Shown here piece after piece: positions 1 to 13,200 of a stretch of 64,000 nucleotides of DNA. The notes under the pieces were generated by a model. The model searched no databases, was not told where the DNA came from, and was given only the letters and a program-made list of their open reading frames with translations. Source of the stretch: Tillus elongatus (taxonomy: Eukaryota > Arthropoda > Insecta > Coleoptera > Cleridae); contig OZ023269.1 of NCBI GenBank assembly GCA_964006375.1, forward strand, positions 65,924,029 through 65,988,028, in the 5' to 3' direction. The position numbers were made by a program, and so were the translations under genes. How positions within the stretch are numbered: position 1 is the first letter of the stretch; each line of letters opens with the position of its first letter.

Positions 1-282
1 ACGCCTATCAATGTGAGGTGTCTTCTAAGGGCGCAGTGGCCTGTCAGCACCCCAAGGATGCGGCGAGGCGTAGGTCGACTCCTTCCGAGTAGCCAGACAG
101 CTTTATCTCTGTCCGGCCCCTCCACGAAGTTCCTCGCCTGCCTGCAGCCACCAACTGACCCCCAGTGCCTCTCCATTGCTTCCTTGGTCCACCTGTCTAA
201 GGCGACAGATAATGTCTTACTACTTATCCCTATTGCAGGCTCCGGTCCACAGAAGGGCCGCCGGGAACCGAGTTTTCCGAGA

Positions 283-1305
283 TTATTCGCCACCCCATTC
301 CCCGCTACCACAGTGTCCCGCAACCCACACCAATTGCACTTCCTTCGTCCTGGCTAGTCCACTGAGGGCGTCAGCGCACTCCTGAACCAGTGTTGACCTG
401 ATTATGGCCGCGCAGACTGCTCGGAGGACCGCCTGGCTATCCGAGCAGATGTACACACATTTCTCGGGACTCCTCTTCACATCCTGTCTATTGGCCACAG
501 ACAGGATAGCATACACATCTGTTTCGAATGCCGTGGTATATGCGCCAAGAGCATAGCTCTCGCGCACCCCCAGGCCTTCGACGTATATTCCTGCCCCGGA
601 GGACTGTTGGTCCTCCAGCCGCGATCCGTCGGTGAAACAGACCAGGCTTGCGGGCTGGAATGCAACATCATTTTCCCTCCACTGATCCCTACTGGGGATC
701 CTGAGTGTGTATGGCCTAGTCAACCTAATATCGTCCTCGGCATCTCGCACCTTTATGGCGGTAATCGGAATTTCCTTTTCCACCTCCTTGGCGACTCTTG
801 CATGCCCTATTACTGCTCCCTCTCCGCACCAGTTTCCTGAGTCTCGCATTCTAAGATGCGACGCCATAGCCTCCCTTCTGATGCAGATGGGAAGCGGTGG
901 CAGCATCAACAGGACCTCTAGCGCGGCTGAGGGTGTCATCCTCATAGCGCCTGTGATACCTAGGATTGCCAGCCTTTGGAGTTTGGCTAGCTTCCTGCTG
1001 GTAGTTTGGTTCACACCACACCACCAGACCAACGCCCCATAGAGGAATCTCGGCCTGACGATCGCAGTGTAGATCCAATAAAGGATCCGAGGATTAAGTC
1101 CCCAGGTCCTCCCTATCACACGACGCAGCTGCCAGAGGGTCGCTACTCCCTTCCTCACTACTCGTTCTATTTGCGACCCCCATGTTAGTTTGGGGTCCAG
1201 GATCACCCCCAGATATTTGACCTCCCGCACTAAAGCTAAAGGTTTTCCAAACATCACGGGCGCCCTGAACCCCTCTACCTTCCTCTTCTTGGTAAATAGG
1301 ATCAT
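283..1305 (-). pseudogene. LINE reverse transcriptase thumb plus RNase H fragment
   Basis: The 340-residue open frame begins in the RT palm/thumb (VKYLGVILDPKLTW, a hallmark of LINE RTs), continues through the RIGRTWGLNPRIL and ALVWW thumb region, and ends in an RNase H domain with FTDGSRLEDQ, the E of AFETDVYAIL and SDSQAVL, which are three of the four acidic sites. The last His/Asp part (VAGHCG) is present but the frame is lost just after it. No start codon in the biological sense is expected here; this is an internal piece of a longer polyprotein. Confidence 0.85.
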
Positions 1306-1353
1306 CTACGTCTTCACCGGGTTTACGGAGAGTCCCTGCTCACCACACCACCT

Positions 1354-2084
1354 TTAGATTATGCTACAGGCAGCTTGCATGCACTCAGAGACGACGCCGA
1401 GGAATTTTCCGGTGACTAAGACCAGCCCATCATCAGCGTACGCCTGGGCGTAGAAGCCATTCTCAGAGAGTCGCTCCAAGAGGTCGTACATGACCAGACA
1501 CCATAGATGGGGCGAAAGGCAGCTGCCCTGAGGACAGCCACCCGTTACCCCAACGTCCAGCCCCCGGCCCCTCAAGGTCAGCGAAACTCTCCTGTCCTCC
1601 AGCATGCTCGCCACCCAGGTTATTAGGGACCTCGGCGTTCCCCTATCCTGTATCCCGTATCCGTCCTTGCCTTATCAAAGGCCCCCTCCACATCGAAGAA
1701 CACAGCTAATGCGATCTCCCCGTAGTATAGGGCCCTTTCCACCTTCCGTGTCACAGCATGGAGCGCCGTTTCCGTCGACTTCCCCCGCTGGTACGCGTGC
1801 CGACCTTTATGGAAGGGGTGATCCTTAAGGATCCCTTCCAACATAAACCTATCTACTATCTTTTCTAATGCCTTAAGCAGGAATGATGTAAGGTTGATTA
1901 GCCTGTACGCCTTGGCCAGCGTGTAGTCCTCCCTTCCCGGCTTGCGAATGAAGACCCCCTTAACCCGGCGCCAGGCCTTACGTAGCCCCATGGCAGGCTG
2001 GCCCGGAAAAATCCCATCACAGCCTGCAGACTTGAAAGAAGCGAACTCGCCCACCGCCCAGGCTATAGAGCCATCCGAGACCAC
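1354..2084 (-). pseudogene. LINE reverse transcriptase fingers/palm in two frames
   Basis: Two adjacent minus-strand frames (1623-2084 and 1354-1614) carry RT motifs. The first has KPGREDYTLAKAYRLINLTSFLLKALEKIVDR and FFDVEGAFDKA (catalytic Asp of motif A). The second has GCPQGSCLSPHLW (motif B) and QAYADDGLVL (motif C, YADD). The frame change lies near 1615-1622. This is the same dead LINE as 283-1305. Confidence 0.85.
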
Positions 2085-2393
2085 CCTCTCTGCCAGCTGC
2101 CAGTCCGCATTCGGGACCGTCCACCGGCCCCGGTCAGCAGCCCCTGTGACGGCTCCACCGCCCGCGAGGTGAACTTCGGCGAGATGACGCAGGGTCTCCT
2201 CACCGGTGCTTGTCCAGCTCCCGTCCGGTTTCCTTAAGGATCCTACATTACTGCCTACCTCCTGTTTGAGTACCCTTACTAGCCTGGCTGCGTCCGGCAG
2301 GGAGTTGACTTCCCCGCAGTACGCGCTCCAACTAGCTCGTTTACTCCGTTGCAGTTCCTTCTTAAACTCCCTTCTGGCAGTCCTAAATTCGTC

Positions 2394-2996
2394 TCAGGCC
2401 GCTTCACTCGATTCTCGGACGGCTCGGTTTAAGGCCCTCCTAGTCCGCCCGCATAGTACGGCGATATCCCTGTTCCACCATCTGACTTTGATGGACGGTT
2501 CCCCCCTAAGTGGTGACGCGGCCTCGCAGGCTGCCATTATTCTACCTTCTAGGGTCTCAACCTCACTATCTAATACCTCCGTATAGAGTCTTCTCCCCCC
2601 TGGGCTCCTTGGCGACCCTCCGAGGCCTATTACATAGGCATCCCAGTCGGTCTTCCTTGGATTTCTCCTGGGGGGAGTGCTCTCACAGTCCACATCCTTC
2701 AAAGCTGATCATACGATGATCAGACATTGATATGTGTTCCGTCACCCTCCAGTTAGATATATCCTCCGTTATTCCTCTGCTCGCTAGCGTGATGTCGATC
2801 ACCTCCTGTCGGATGCGATCGTTGGGGATGTACCTCTATTTAATACCTCTAGGTTCGTCGTTGCCAAATACTCTAGTAGGGCCTCACTGCGTGGGTTGAT
2901 ATTTGTGCTGCCCCACAATCTGTGGTGAGAATTGGCATCGCAGCCTATTATCAGTTGTAACCCATGTTCCCTCGCAAAATCGACGATATGCACCAT
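2394..2996 (-). pseudogene. LINE APE-type endonuclease C-terminal part and linker
   Basis: The frame 2799-2996 has IIGCDANSHHRLWGS and LEVLNRGTSPT, typical of the C-terminal half of insect LINE endonucleases. The frame 2394-2702 is the linker to RT (RKTDWDAYVIGL, VRWWNRDIAVL). The endonuclease N-terminus is missing upstream of 2996, so the element is 5'-truncated or joined to the satellite at about 3000. Confidence 0.75.
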
Positions 2997-3018
2997 ATAA
3001 GCACCTAGTTAACTACCC

Positions 3019-4450
3019 ACCTCCCTTCATTTTTTTCAAGGTGTCCTAGAATAGTAGGCGTATGATACTTGAGTCTGGTGTAGAATCGCCCGATCTATTC
3101 GAAAATAGCAAAGAAACGTATCACTGCTATTTAAAAAAATTAAGTTACCGTGAACTTTTGGTATAACCGGTTGCGCTATTTTTTTTTCTTAATTTAAATA
3201 CATAGAGCGCGGCGTTTTTATTGACCTGGAAAAGTTTTATAATTTTCTATTAACTCGTTTTGACACAACAATTGCTTAAATGCGCCATATAGTACACACC
3301 TCCCATCATTTTTGGCAAGGTGTCGCAGAATAGTGGGCATATGATACTTCAGTCTGGTGTAGAATAGCCTCATATATTCGGAAATAGCAAAAAAACGTAT
3401 CACTGACCTTTAAAAAAATTAAGTTACCGTCAACTTTGGGTATAACCGGTTGCGCTACATTTTTTTCTTAATTTACATACATAGAGCGCGAAGTTTTTAT
3501 TACCCTGACAAAGTTTTATAATTTTCTATTAGCTCGTTTCGACACAATAATTGTTTAAATGCGCCCTATAGGCAGCTTGTTAAGTACACACCTCCCATCA
3601 TTTTTGGCAAGGTGTCGCAGATAAGTGGCCGTATGATACTCGAGTCTGGTGTAGAATCACCTGATATATTCAAAAATACCACAAAAAAAAAACGTATCAC
3701 TGCCATTAAAAAAATAAAGTTACCGTCAACTTTCGGTATAACCGGTTGCGTTACATTTTTTTCTTAATGTACATACATAGAGCGCGGCGTTTTTATAAAC
3801 CTGACAAAGTTTTATAATTTTCTATTAACTCGTTTCGACACAAGAAATGTTTAAATGCGCCATATAAGCAGCTAGTTAAGTACACACCTCCCATCATTTT
3901 TTTCAAAGTGCCGCAGATTAGTAGGCGTATGATACTTGAGTCTGGTGTAGAATAGCCTGATCTATTCGAAAATACCAAAAAACGTATCACTGCCATTAAA
4001 AAAAAGTTACCGTCAACTTTCGGTATAACCGGTTGCGCTACATTTTTTTCTTAATGTACATACATAGAGCGCGGCGTTTTTATTAACCTGACAAAGTTTT
4101 ATAATTTTCTATTAACTCGTTTCGACACAAGAAATGTTTAAATGCACCATATAGGTAGCTTGTTAAGTATACACCTCCCATCATTTTTTTTTAAGTGCCG
4201 CAGAATAGTGGGCGTATGATACTTGAGTCTGGCGTAGAATCGCCTAATCTATTCGAAAATACCAAAAAACGTATCACTGCTATTAAAAAAAAATACTGTC
4301 AACTTTCGGTACAACCGGTTGCGCTATATTTTTCTTATTAATTTAGTTAAATCGAGCGCAGCGTGATTATGAAGACGACGAAGTTTCATAATTTTCTGTT
4401 TACTGGTTTGGGAGAGATCAATTTATAAGTGCACAATGCATCCATAAGAT
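3019..4450. repeat. Satellite/minisatellite, five units of about 290 bp
   Basis: The phrase cacctcccatcattttt recurs at 3019, 3297, 3589, 3885 and 4172 (spacings 278, 292, 296, 287). Each unit continues with gtatgatactTgagtctggtgtaga, a (ttaaaaaaa) stretch, gtataaccggttgcgcta and catagagcgcggcg. Units differ by scattered substitutions and small A/T-run indels; the last is the most diverged. Short ORFs at 3218-3403 and 3793-3996 are the same repeat read on the minus strand and are not genes. Confidence 0.9.
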
Positions 4451-5685
<1,235 letters not shown>

Positions 5686-5964
5686 ATTTTAAAACATTAA
5701 TTAAGCATTCTAGAGAGGTTATCATTACTTTGATCAGAAACATTCCTGCAACTTTCTGAAAACATTGTGCAGGTATGTTCGAGATGTTTCAATGAAACAA
5801 ATTTTAGGTAGGACATGGGTCGTTTTCACAATGAATGAGAAACATTTGGGTAACTTACTAGTGAATGTTTCATGTTTCTAAAAACAATTTCTGAAACGTT
5901 TCCTAGATAATAATTTGTTTTCTGGGTCCTAGAATTAAAAAAGGAAAATGTTAGGAACAGAATG

Positions 5965-7255
5965 CTATATGTGTTTAGTAGGTATATTACCACATGTAAT
6001 ATTGTCTAAAAACTTTGAGTTTATAGTTATATGTTTGTCCAATGCTCTGCCACCCAAGCCTCGCTTATAAAACTGACAGTTCCCAAGGGCGTTATACCTA
6101 TCAGGTATTTTATAGCATGGCGGTGTCTGTAGTTTGACCAGCATTGTGCTGCTTTTAATAAGTTTCATAGTTTCTCGATGAATATTTCAAAACAATCAAT
6201 TATTACAGACACTTTATCGCAAAAATTTCTCGAAAGCAGCTTGGCATGTTTCTTTTTAAAATGTTTCTATCTGGCCATAGAATTAATGTTTTGAACCTTA
6301 AAAACATAACTTCTATTATGTTTTAAAATACGTTGAAGCCGTTGTGGGACTTATGCCAAAAAGATAAGTTACATCCTTAAAATCTAGATGAAGCCTAAGT
6401 TTAATCAGTGTCAACAGTATTTGGTCAAAAACTGATAAAGTATTGTTGAAATGAAAAGTTATGTGTATTTTCAATATATCCACTACTCTTTCCAACTTTT
6501 AAAAAGTATTGAGTCCTGTGTAATACTCGACTTTGATGTTATTGTCTTTCAAAAAATAGTAGCCCATTTCAAGTTTCTACAACTTTCTTTGAAGCCCTTT
6601 AGTTGACTCTAGTGAAAGCATAATCTGGCTAAAATTTTCTAGAGTAACATCTCTTTGGGTTCCTTTGTCGTTGATGTTACTGCCACCTGCTTCGTCTGCA
6701 GTATTTACGTGCTGTAAATATCTGCTTGTAGTGTTTGTTTCCTCAGTAATCTCAGCTGCTACCTAAAAATATACAATATAGGACTAATGTATTGTTAAAT
6801 CAGTTTTATGTACCTCCAGAACTTGCTCGTCCAATTTCATTCTCTTCTCTGCTCTTTCTTGTCTAGCAGCATTGATAGCAACTCGCTTTATCACTCTCTT
6901 TGAATCTTCTCCATATACCATGAGTAGAGAAGGAACCCACTCAGGATTATTTTGATCTATTAATTCAGCTGGTTTTCTTACAATTTAAGTAATACCTCTT
7001 GTAAACGTGAAATCAAAGCTGAAATAAAGTTGTATCTGCGATAAAATGCTTACTGCATAATCTGCTATACTTGAGTGTAAATTCTGTTATATCTTTTCTT
7101 TTAATTGCGTGTATCCACCTTAATCTCAGGATTTTGGAGAGCTCATTCAACTATGCTTTATGTGGAAATTGTAGTACACTCGGTATTCCGAAAAACTTGA
7201 CTCTATCGCGATGACCACGACTTCTGCATTTCACAATACAACACGTCGTAGGCAT
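5965..7255 (-). pseudogene. Decayed THAP-domain / DDE_Tnp_4 transposase gene
   Basis: On the minus strand an ATG at 7255 opens MPTTCCIVKCRSRGHRD, the C2CH start of a THAP zinc finger, followed in frame (after a TAG at 7153-7151) by RWIHAIKRKD and SRLCSKHF, its second half. Later pieces match the usual layout of THAP-DDE_Tnp_4 transposases: NPEWVPSLL near 6940, DKGTQRDVTLENF near 6670, KVEYYTGL near 6520, LLTLIKLRLHLDF...FGISPTTASTYF near 6400-6330, and [15 protein letters not shown] with [12 protein letters not shown] near 6150-6050 (catalytic-core region). Stops and frameshifts break every section. THAP plus DDE_Tnp_4 is the architecture of ISL2EU-like DNA transposons, so this is most likely a dead transposon; a degraded domesticated gene is the alternative. 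Confidence 0.7.
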
Positions 7256-8410
7256 ATTTTTGAATTTAAAAAATAGTACTTTATTTGATAACACACTACT
7301 GTCTACTATATTTATATTTACACAAATTTTTAACTAATGGGAACATTTATAAACAATTTACAAACTAGACTCTTTAAAAAACACTAGAACGTTCAAAACT
7401 ATAGAGTAGTTCCAAATGTGTGCCTACCAGCAGGCATATTAGAATTGTGATGACAGCATCTCGGACAGCTAAATAGGAAACAACTGATGTTAACGTTGTA
7501 ATATGTCATATGTTATATGTCCAAGTGTGGAGCACAGAGCACAGCAGATTATGCTCTGTATGAAGTATGCGTGCGTTAACCAGGCGACCAGCGCAGAATT
7601 GTAATTCTGTCCAATTGTTACGTCGTCGCGATTACCACAACTTCTGAATTTCACAACACAACACGTCGTAGGCATATTTTTGAAGTTAAAAAAATAGTAC
7701 TTTATTTGATAACACACTACTGTCTACTATATTTATATTTACACAAATTTTAAACTAATGGGTACATTTATAAACAAACAATTTACAAACTAGACTCTTT
7801 AAAAAACACGAGAACGTCATACACAGCTATTCAAAACTATAGAGTAGTTCCAAATGTGTGCCTGCCAGCAGCCATATTAGAATTGTGATGACAGCATGTC
7901 GGACAGCTAAATAGGAAACAACTGATGTTAACGTTGTAATATGTCATATGTCATATGTCCAAGTGTGGAGTACAGAGCACAGCAGATTATGCTGTGTATG
8001 AAGTATACGTGCGTTAACCAGGCGACCAGCGCAGAATTGTAATTCTGTCCAATTGTTACGTCGTCAGTATTACCGGTTGCCTTTTTACGACATAAAATAC
8101 CTGGTTCAGGTGCTTTTTAATAATAATCCTGCCTGCACTGAGCTTCCTGACCTTCCCTGATATCAGTTTTCCTAATTAAAACCTGGGTTTCCTTACCTAT
8201 TTTTCATCCTTTCAGCTTTTTCATGAATAAATAATATTAATAATTATTAATAGGAAACAACTGTTGTTAACGTAGCGAATTGATATGTCATATGTCCAAG
8301 TATGGAGCACAGCAGATTATGCTGTGTATGAAGTATTGGTGCGTTCACCAGGTGCCCAGCGCATAATTCTACTTGTCCCCGATTGTTACGTCGTCGGTAT
8401 TACCGGTGGC
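7203..8410. repeat. Tandem direct duplications (about 425 bp twice, plus a third partial unit)
   Basis: The block beginning at the THAP start (cacgtcgtaggcatattttt) occurs at about 7240 and again at about 7665, each followed by the same about 400 bp. The later part (aggaaacaactg...gttaacgt, then gagcacagcagattatgctg and cgttaaccaggcgacc) appears at about 7467, 7912 and, shorter, at 8250. The second copy carries the THAP N-terminus again (7490-7717, minus), out of frame after about 15 residues, so it is duplicated debris rather than a gene. Confidence 0.8.
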
Positions 8411-8417
8411 CTTTTTA

Positions 8418-8640
8418 CGACATATAAGACCTGATTGAGGTGCTTTTTAATAATAATCCTGCCTGAACTGACCGCCCTAACATGCCCTGATATCAGTTTG
8501 TCTAATTAAAACCTGATTTTCCTTACCCATTTTTCCTTCTTTTAGCTTTAAATTAGGCAAACTGATGCCAAGTAAGGTCAGCTTAGGCAGAATTATTATT
8601 AAAAAGCACCTCAGCCAGGTCTTTTATGTCGTCAAATGAC
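8418..8640. repeat. Foldback/MITE-like hairpin with arms of about 98 bp
   Basis: The arm at 8418-8515 (acgacatataagacctgat, then aggtgctttttaataataat, tgcctgaactgac) is the imperfect reverse complement of 8543-8640, separated by about 27 bp of T-rich spacer. A direct copy of the left arm lies at about 8078-8180. No coding capacity; probably a non-autonomous DNA element. Confidence 0.7.
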
Positions 8641-8738
8641 AAAACGTCATTGATTAGTTGTCATGGCACGAATACAGATGACGTAAAAATCTGGTGCAAA
8701 TTAGAATTACGCTTCTCTATCTAGCAACTGAATAATTT

Positions 8739-9006
8739 GGCGAGTTCATCAGGCGCCAGCAGCTGATATGGTATCTCAAAAACATAAGGGGCGAGTTTAC
8801 TAGGCACCAGCGACTGCATTCTTGTTAAAAATATTTTTGCCAACAATGCAGCGCTGGCAGCTAGTGAACTCGTCCATTGTCAACATTTTTTAACATAACA
8901 ATTCAGCTGCTGGCTCCTGGTGAATTCGCCGGTATGTCAAACAATGTTGACAAATGCAACATTTTTTGACATAATAATTCAGCTCCTGACGCCTGGTAAG
9001 CCCGTC
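8739..9006. repeat. Nested palindromic cluster
   Basis: An outer pair, ggcgagttcatcaggcgcc (8739) against its near reverse complement ending tggtgaattcgcc (8904-8930), encloses an inner pair, gggcgagtttactaggcacc (8789) against gctagtgaactcgtcc (8845-8875). A fifth half-site lies at 8979-9006. All five share one core, GAGTT-ac-AGGcgCCAGC. See Findings. Confidence 0.75.
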
Positions 9007-10012
9007 CAATGTTTAGTCACAACATAATTTATGCTGTGGTTTAGTTCTGTCGCATATTTACCGATCCCACTAAGGCAAGTTCATAATTAGATTTGATTGG
9101 TTTTCAGTTCAACGCGAAAATTTAATGCCATCGCTTAAGCTTTATGGATATATTAACCATGGCCGCCGTTAATCTTACCTGGCATTTGTATCTCAGTTTT
9201 CTACTTTTACGTTAGAATGTATTTGGAATTTTGGTTCTAGAAGTGTTTCAAATATTCTATATGTTAGCACGTAGGTACTCACCCAATAAAATTGGCAATT
9301 AGGTAAAGGCGAAATTTAAGCAGGCCACCATCGAATACGGATAAAAATTCGAATTCAGTTGACAGCACAAGGCTGTGGAATGTTGCCAACGTTGTCATTT
9401 TAAACTGGTTTCAGGTTGAAAACCTGTAATGAAATTTAATTTTAATATTATAATCAAACCATAGAGAAATTGTGTTTCTATATCTGTTCAAAATTTGTTT
9501 ATTTCTACAGTCGGCATAGAGAACAAAACAGGCACATATGTTTTTCGTCAGATGTAGAATAATTAGTTTGAACAATAGGCTAGTTTGTATTAGTTTACAT
9601 AATGTAATGCTTTATGTATTAATTCGCATCCTCTGTGGAGAGAAAATAATATTTCTAAGCTCTCATGGGATTTCCCATAAAGGTTTAAACTTTCATGGGC
9701 CATTGAGTGCTTATTGTTCGACCGAGAGCTCCTGAATGTATGCAACCCCTGCATACACCAATCCATTTAGGCATATGTACGATAATATACTGGCCGACTA
9801 TATTTCATCCCCTGAGTGTTTAAGTTTATGCAATAGGCAATTTGCTTAACAGCTTTGCGTGATGATATAGTATACCCATGATGAAGTGAAAAAACCCTTG
9901 TTTTGTAATTATAAGACAATTGTAAGGCAAACTAACAGATTTTTTCTAATATTTGGAAAAAAATAAAAGGCACCTAATAAGAGTTATCCATTTGCAATAA
10001 CAAAAAAGTGTT
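9007..10012. other. No recognisable gene
   Basis: AT-rich sequence with only short, low-quality frames (for example 9538-9735) and no motif, repeat or RNA gene that I can support. Confidence 0.5.
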
Positions 10013-10349
10013 GACGCTGGAGTTTATAAATTAACTTGTACACATTGTAACACAATCTACATAGGTCAAACTTCTAGAAATTTTAACACCCGATACAAAG
10101 AACATATTTCTACATTTAGAAACAACCACGCTGACAAATCTACATTTGCAAAACATATTATTGATACCGAACATAGACCTACAGTAAATAACCGCATACA
10201 ACCACTACATTTTTATAACGACAAACGTAAACTAGACTTTTTGAAGCTTTAGAAGTCAAAAAGCACACACACAACAATAACTACCTTGTTTTAAACAAGC
10301 AAACTGATTTAATGAATTCCCCTTTCTTAGATATTCTTCTTTCTAATTA
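10013..10349 (+). pseudogene. GIY-YIG endonuclease tail of a Penelope-like retroelement
   Basis: A frame from about 10013 reads GVYKLTCTHCNTIYIGQTSR, then RYKEHISTFRNNHADKSTFAKHII and LHFYNDKRKLDF. This has the GIY-YIG fold's G-V-Y...Y-I-G signature and the conserved Arg, with the CxxC insert of Penelope-like C-terminal domains. A stop at about 10251 (with a 1-nt frame change needed to continue to the TAA at about 10349) shows decay. No Penelope RT core is seen upstream, so this is a 5'-truncated fragment. Confidence 0.75.
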
Positions 10350-10932
10350 AATAAGTTAAAGAAAATATATTTAACTATTCTTTCAAAAAAGTTTTAATAA
10401 GATAATGAGTTGATGTATGTCGATATTTTTGTTGTATACAGATTGCTTTTATACTGTTATTGTTTAGTTATTTTATTGTTGTAACTGTTATCATGGTTAT
10501 TATAGGCTAGTTTTATTTTTATGTTAAATATTGATATACATCACATAGACATTTTGAAAGCCTCATCTGTCATCTGTGTTTCATTTTATTTTCAATTTGA
10601 TAAAAAATTTTGATCAAAACATCATATCATAACAGCAACATCTTTATTTGTAGTTGTCATGTTTTCGTACTAATTCAATTTTTATCTGTCTGAGAATGCT
10701 GTCAAGCAGCGAAACTATAGTCACAGAAACGTTGAAGAATATTCTAGAACTTCCAGAATTCGTAAGGGCCACTTGCTCCAGTGATCTTTTGCGCTGGCTA
10801 CGTCCTTCACATACAAAAACGAAAACCAACAGTGAAGCCAGAGAAGTAGTCTCCAAGTCTGTATGTAGTATGAACAAGTTTCAACAAGTAAGGGCAACAA
10901 CAATCAATGAAGTGCGTTTTGGTTATATATAT
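10350..10932. other. AT-rich sequence, probably Penelope-element 3' flank
   Basis: No gene. Overlapping frames at 10644-11004 occur on both strands, start without good context and run into the gypsy LTR; I treat them as chance. Confidence 0.4.
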
Positions 10933-12109
10933 TGTTACGTTCTACGGGGTTCTCGATTTCTTGACTCACAAAACGCAGCTTTTCAAACCACTAATTTATT
11001 ATAACCAACTATTATCCAACACCAGTATGAACTAAAATATTTCTCTCTATTACTAAATCTCCATAGAACTATATTCCACTATTCCCTTTCTATGATCGCT
11101 TCTTATACACCAAAACTTACTACTGACTTGCTTAATACTCTATGATCACTTATTCTACACCACACTAATTCAATACTGAACTAACTTACTCTTTGTGCCG
11201 TTCGTCTATTTATACTCTCCATAGACCCACTAAGCATGGTAACTTACAAATGCTTACCGCAACGTTAAATAATCTAGCATTAAGTAAGTTAAGTTTGCAA
11301 CATTTCTAAATGTTTGCAGGCAAAAAACCAATGCAAACTTACAAATGAAACTTTAACGTAACTTTCAAATATAATATCTCGTTTGCCGGCTTGTTGTTTT
11401 TCTCCATTTGTAAGCTCACGTAAAGTTACAATTGTAATGTTTCTGAAAGTTTGTTTTAATTTGTAAACAAAATTTATTTGAATTCCCTCCGTTTTGATCG
11501 TATATTCTCGATCGTATATCATCGTCGTCCAATAGCAACACCGACGCCAACAGCGAAAGCGAACTGACTATGACAAAGCGCCCGGCATTAATTAATGGCG
11601 GTGTGTTGTTTACATTTTTTATAATTGCGTCATCATAAGTTGTTATTTGATCTGTCTATTTATTTTCCTGGAAGTTTTAAAGATTGAACAATCTTATTGT
11701 AGCCTGAATTGTTTGAATTTTGGGTAATTAAGTAATTCGTTGTCTGGAGTGTAGATAATGAAACATGAAGTATATCCACAAACATTTCAGGTAAGAATCC
11801 CTAAAACAGCAATAAAATTAGTCACTTTTCTGTTGCATAATTATTTTGGTATGTGGCTATTGGTGAATTATTATGAAATATACTGTACAAAAAAGAAAAC
11901 CTAACCTTGCTAAATACGAATTTTGTTATGTCCTTAGAAGCAGCCTGGAGATGTCTTACCTGGTCAGACCAATTCATTTTAAAACGTTAAATATGATTGA
12001 TCTATGGAAGCATGTGGCTTATCCATAGCAATCGACATCATAAAAACAGTGGAACAGTATCCTATGCTATGGAACATTCATATGGGTTAACTAGTCAGCA
12101 GCGGAACAT

Positions 12110-12373
12110 GTGTTTATCATGCAAAAAAGGGCAATAAGGACTGCAACAAGAAAGCTGCCCAAATGTGTTCGAGGCTATATCCTTCTTCAGTTTATGTATT
12201 CAAAATATCCAGTGAATGATGAAGCTCGCAACAATACCAGGTGCAGGCATGAATTGAAAATACAGTTGCACAAAAAGGAGAAAACAAAGCAGATGTTTGA
12301 TTACTTGGGAATCAAATTCCTCAATTTTCTACCTAATGTTATTAAGATGCTCCCACTAACAAGATTACAGTAG
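12110..12373 (+). pseudogene. C-terminal LINE (jockey/RTE-like) reverse transcriptase remnant
   Basis: The 87-residue frame starts IMQKRAIRTATRK and ends KTKQMFDYLGIKFLNFLPNVIK, the usual end of insect RTs that read LQKRAIR...G.K.FN.LP. The middle is deleted. About 0.8 kb downstream, at 13180-13198, is AATAAAG followed by tatctatctatc, a tail typical of such LINEs, so the fragment probably spans about 12080-13200. Confidence 0.6.
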
Positions 12374-13200
12374 GCACTAGTGGATGTAATAAGACAAAAA
12401 CCAAAATGAAGGAATTTATTTGTGCTCTAAACTAATGTGTATAGTGTCTGTGTGTGTGAGTGCGCTAAGCAAAAGCTTTGGAAGGCAAGTTCCACTAGCC
12501 ACAGATTTTTTATATATGTACGTAATTCATTGTAGTCATAATTTTGCTTTATTTTAACTCAATGTTTCTGAATGTACACAGACATTGGCGGTACTATACT
12601 TACTCGATAGGGATAGTTACGACATGCGTGAACACTTTCAGAGACTGTCACTATATTTAAGCTATTTTCGCAGTAAAGTTGTATTCATTTCCGTGTGCTT
12701 GATTTATCCATTGCATATCTTACGTTTGCCTAATTAAACTTTTTCTAAAATCGAAATGAACGCACCATTTTAGATATTTCTTTTTCACAATAGTATTTGA
12801 TATGTTGACTTTATTTTATGTAACATGTTACCACATATTTGAGAAGCTAAAAAAATTCTCGCCTCTCAAAACATAATGCTACAGAAGACTTTGTTTTTGG
12901 TGTTTCACACGTTTTTCTAGACGACTAAGAGTTATTTAGTAAAACAATATCAAAAGCAATTAATTGGTATTCATTTAGAAACAAGAATTTTTGAAATCGG
13001 TCAATTAATAACAATATCACGAGTTCAAGTTATCTATTTTGTCGCTGAGTTTTGACTAGAACTGCATTTTAGGCTAAACATGGACACTTGCTATATGTCT
13101 TAACTATCTCTATCGAGTAATTATAGTCGGTACTTATAAAGACAGTGACTTACCATGTACATTTGATGGTCAATAAAGTCTATATATCTATCTATCAGCA

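Larger units (their letters stand above)
1..2996 (-). mobile_element. Decayed non-LTR retrotransposon (APE endonuclease/RT/RNase H LINE), minus strand, runs off the left edge
   Basis: Read right to left on the minus strand, broken frames give a LINE in the usual order: endonuclease (2799-2996), linker (2394-2702), reverse transcriptase (1354-2084) and RT thumb plus RNase H (283-1305). Frames change at least four times, so it is dead. Protein order and RNase H point to the I/R1-like group. The plus-strand LINE at 48608-53795 is a diverged relative, since both share the endonuclease DAN-H-LWG pattern and the YADD box. No 3' end or target duplication is visible because the element leaves the window at base 1. 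Positions 1-282 continue the RNase H region without a usable frame. Confidence 0.85.

Noticed and set aside
7490..7717. Possible small Cys protein on the minus strand
   Set aside because: Second copy of the THAP N-terminus that loses homology after about 15 residues; duplicated debris.
10644..11004. Opposed ORFs of 77 and 116 codons
   Set aside because: Open on both strands, run into the gypsy LTR, no motif.
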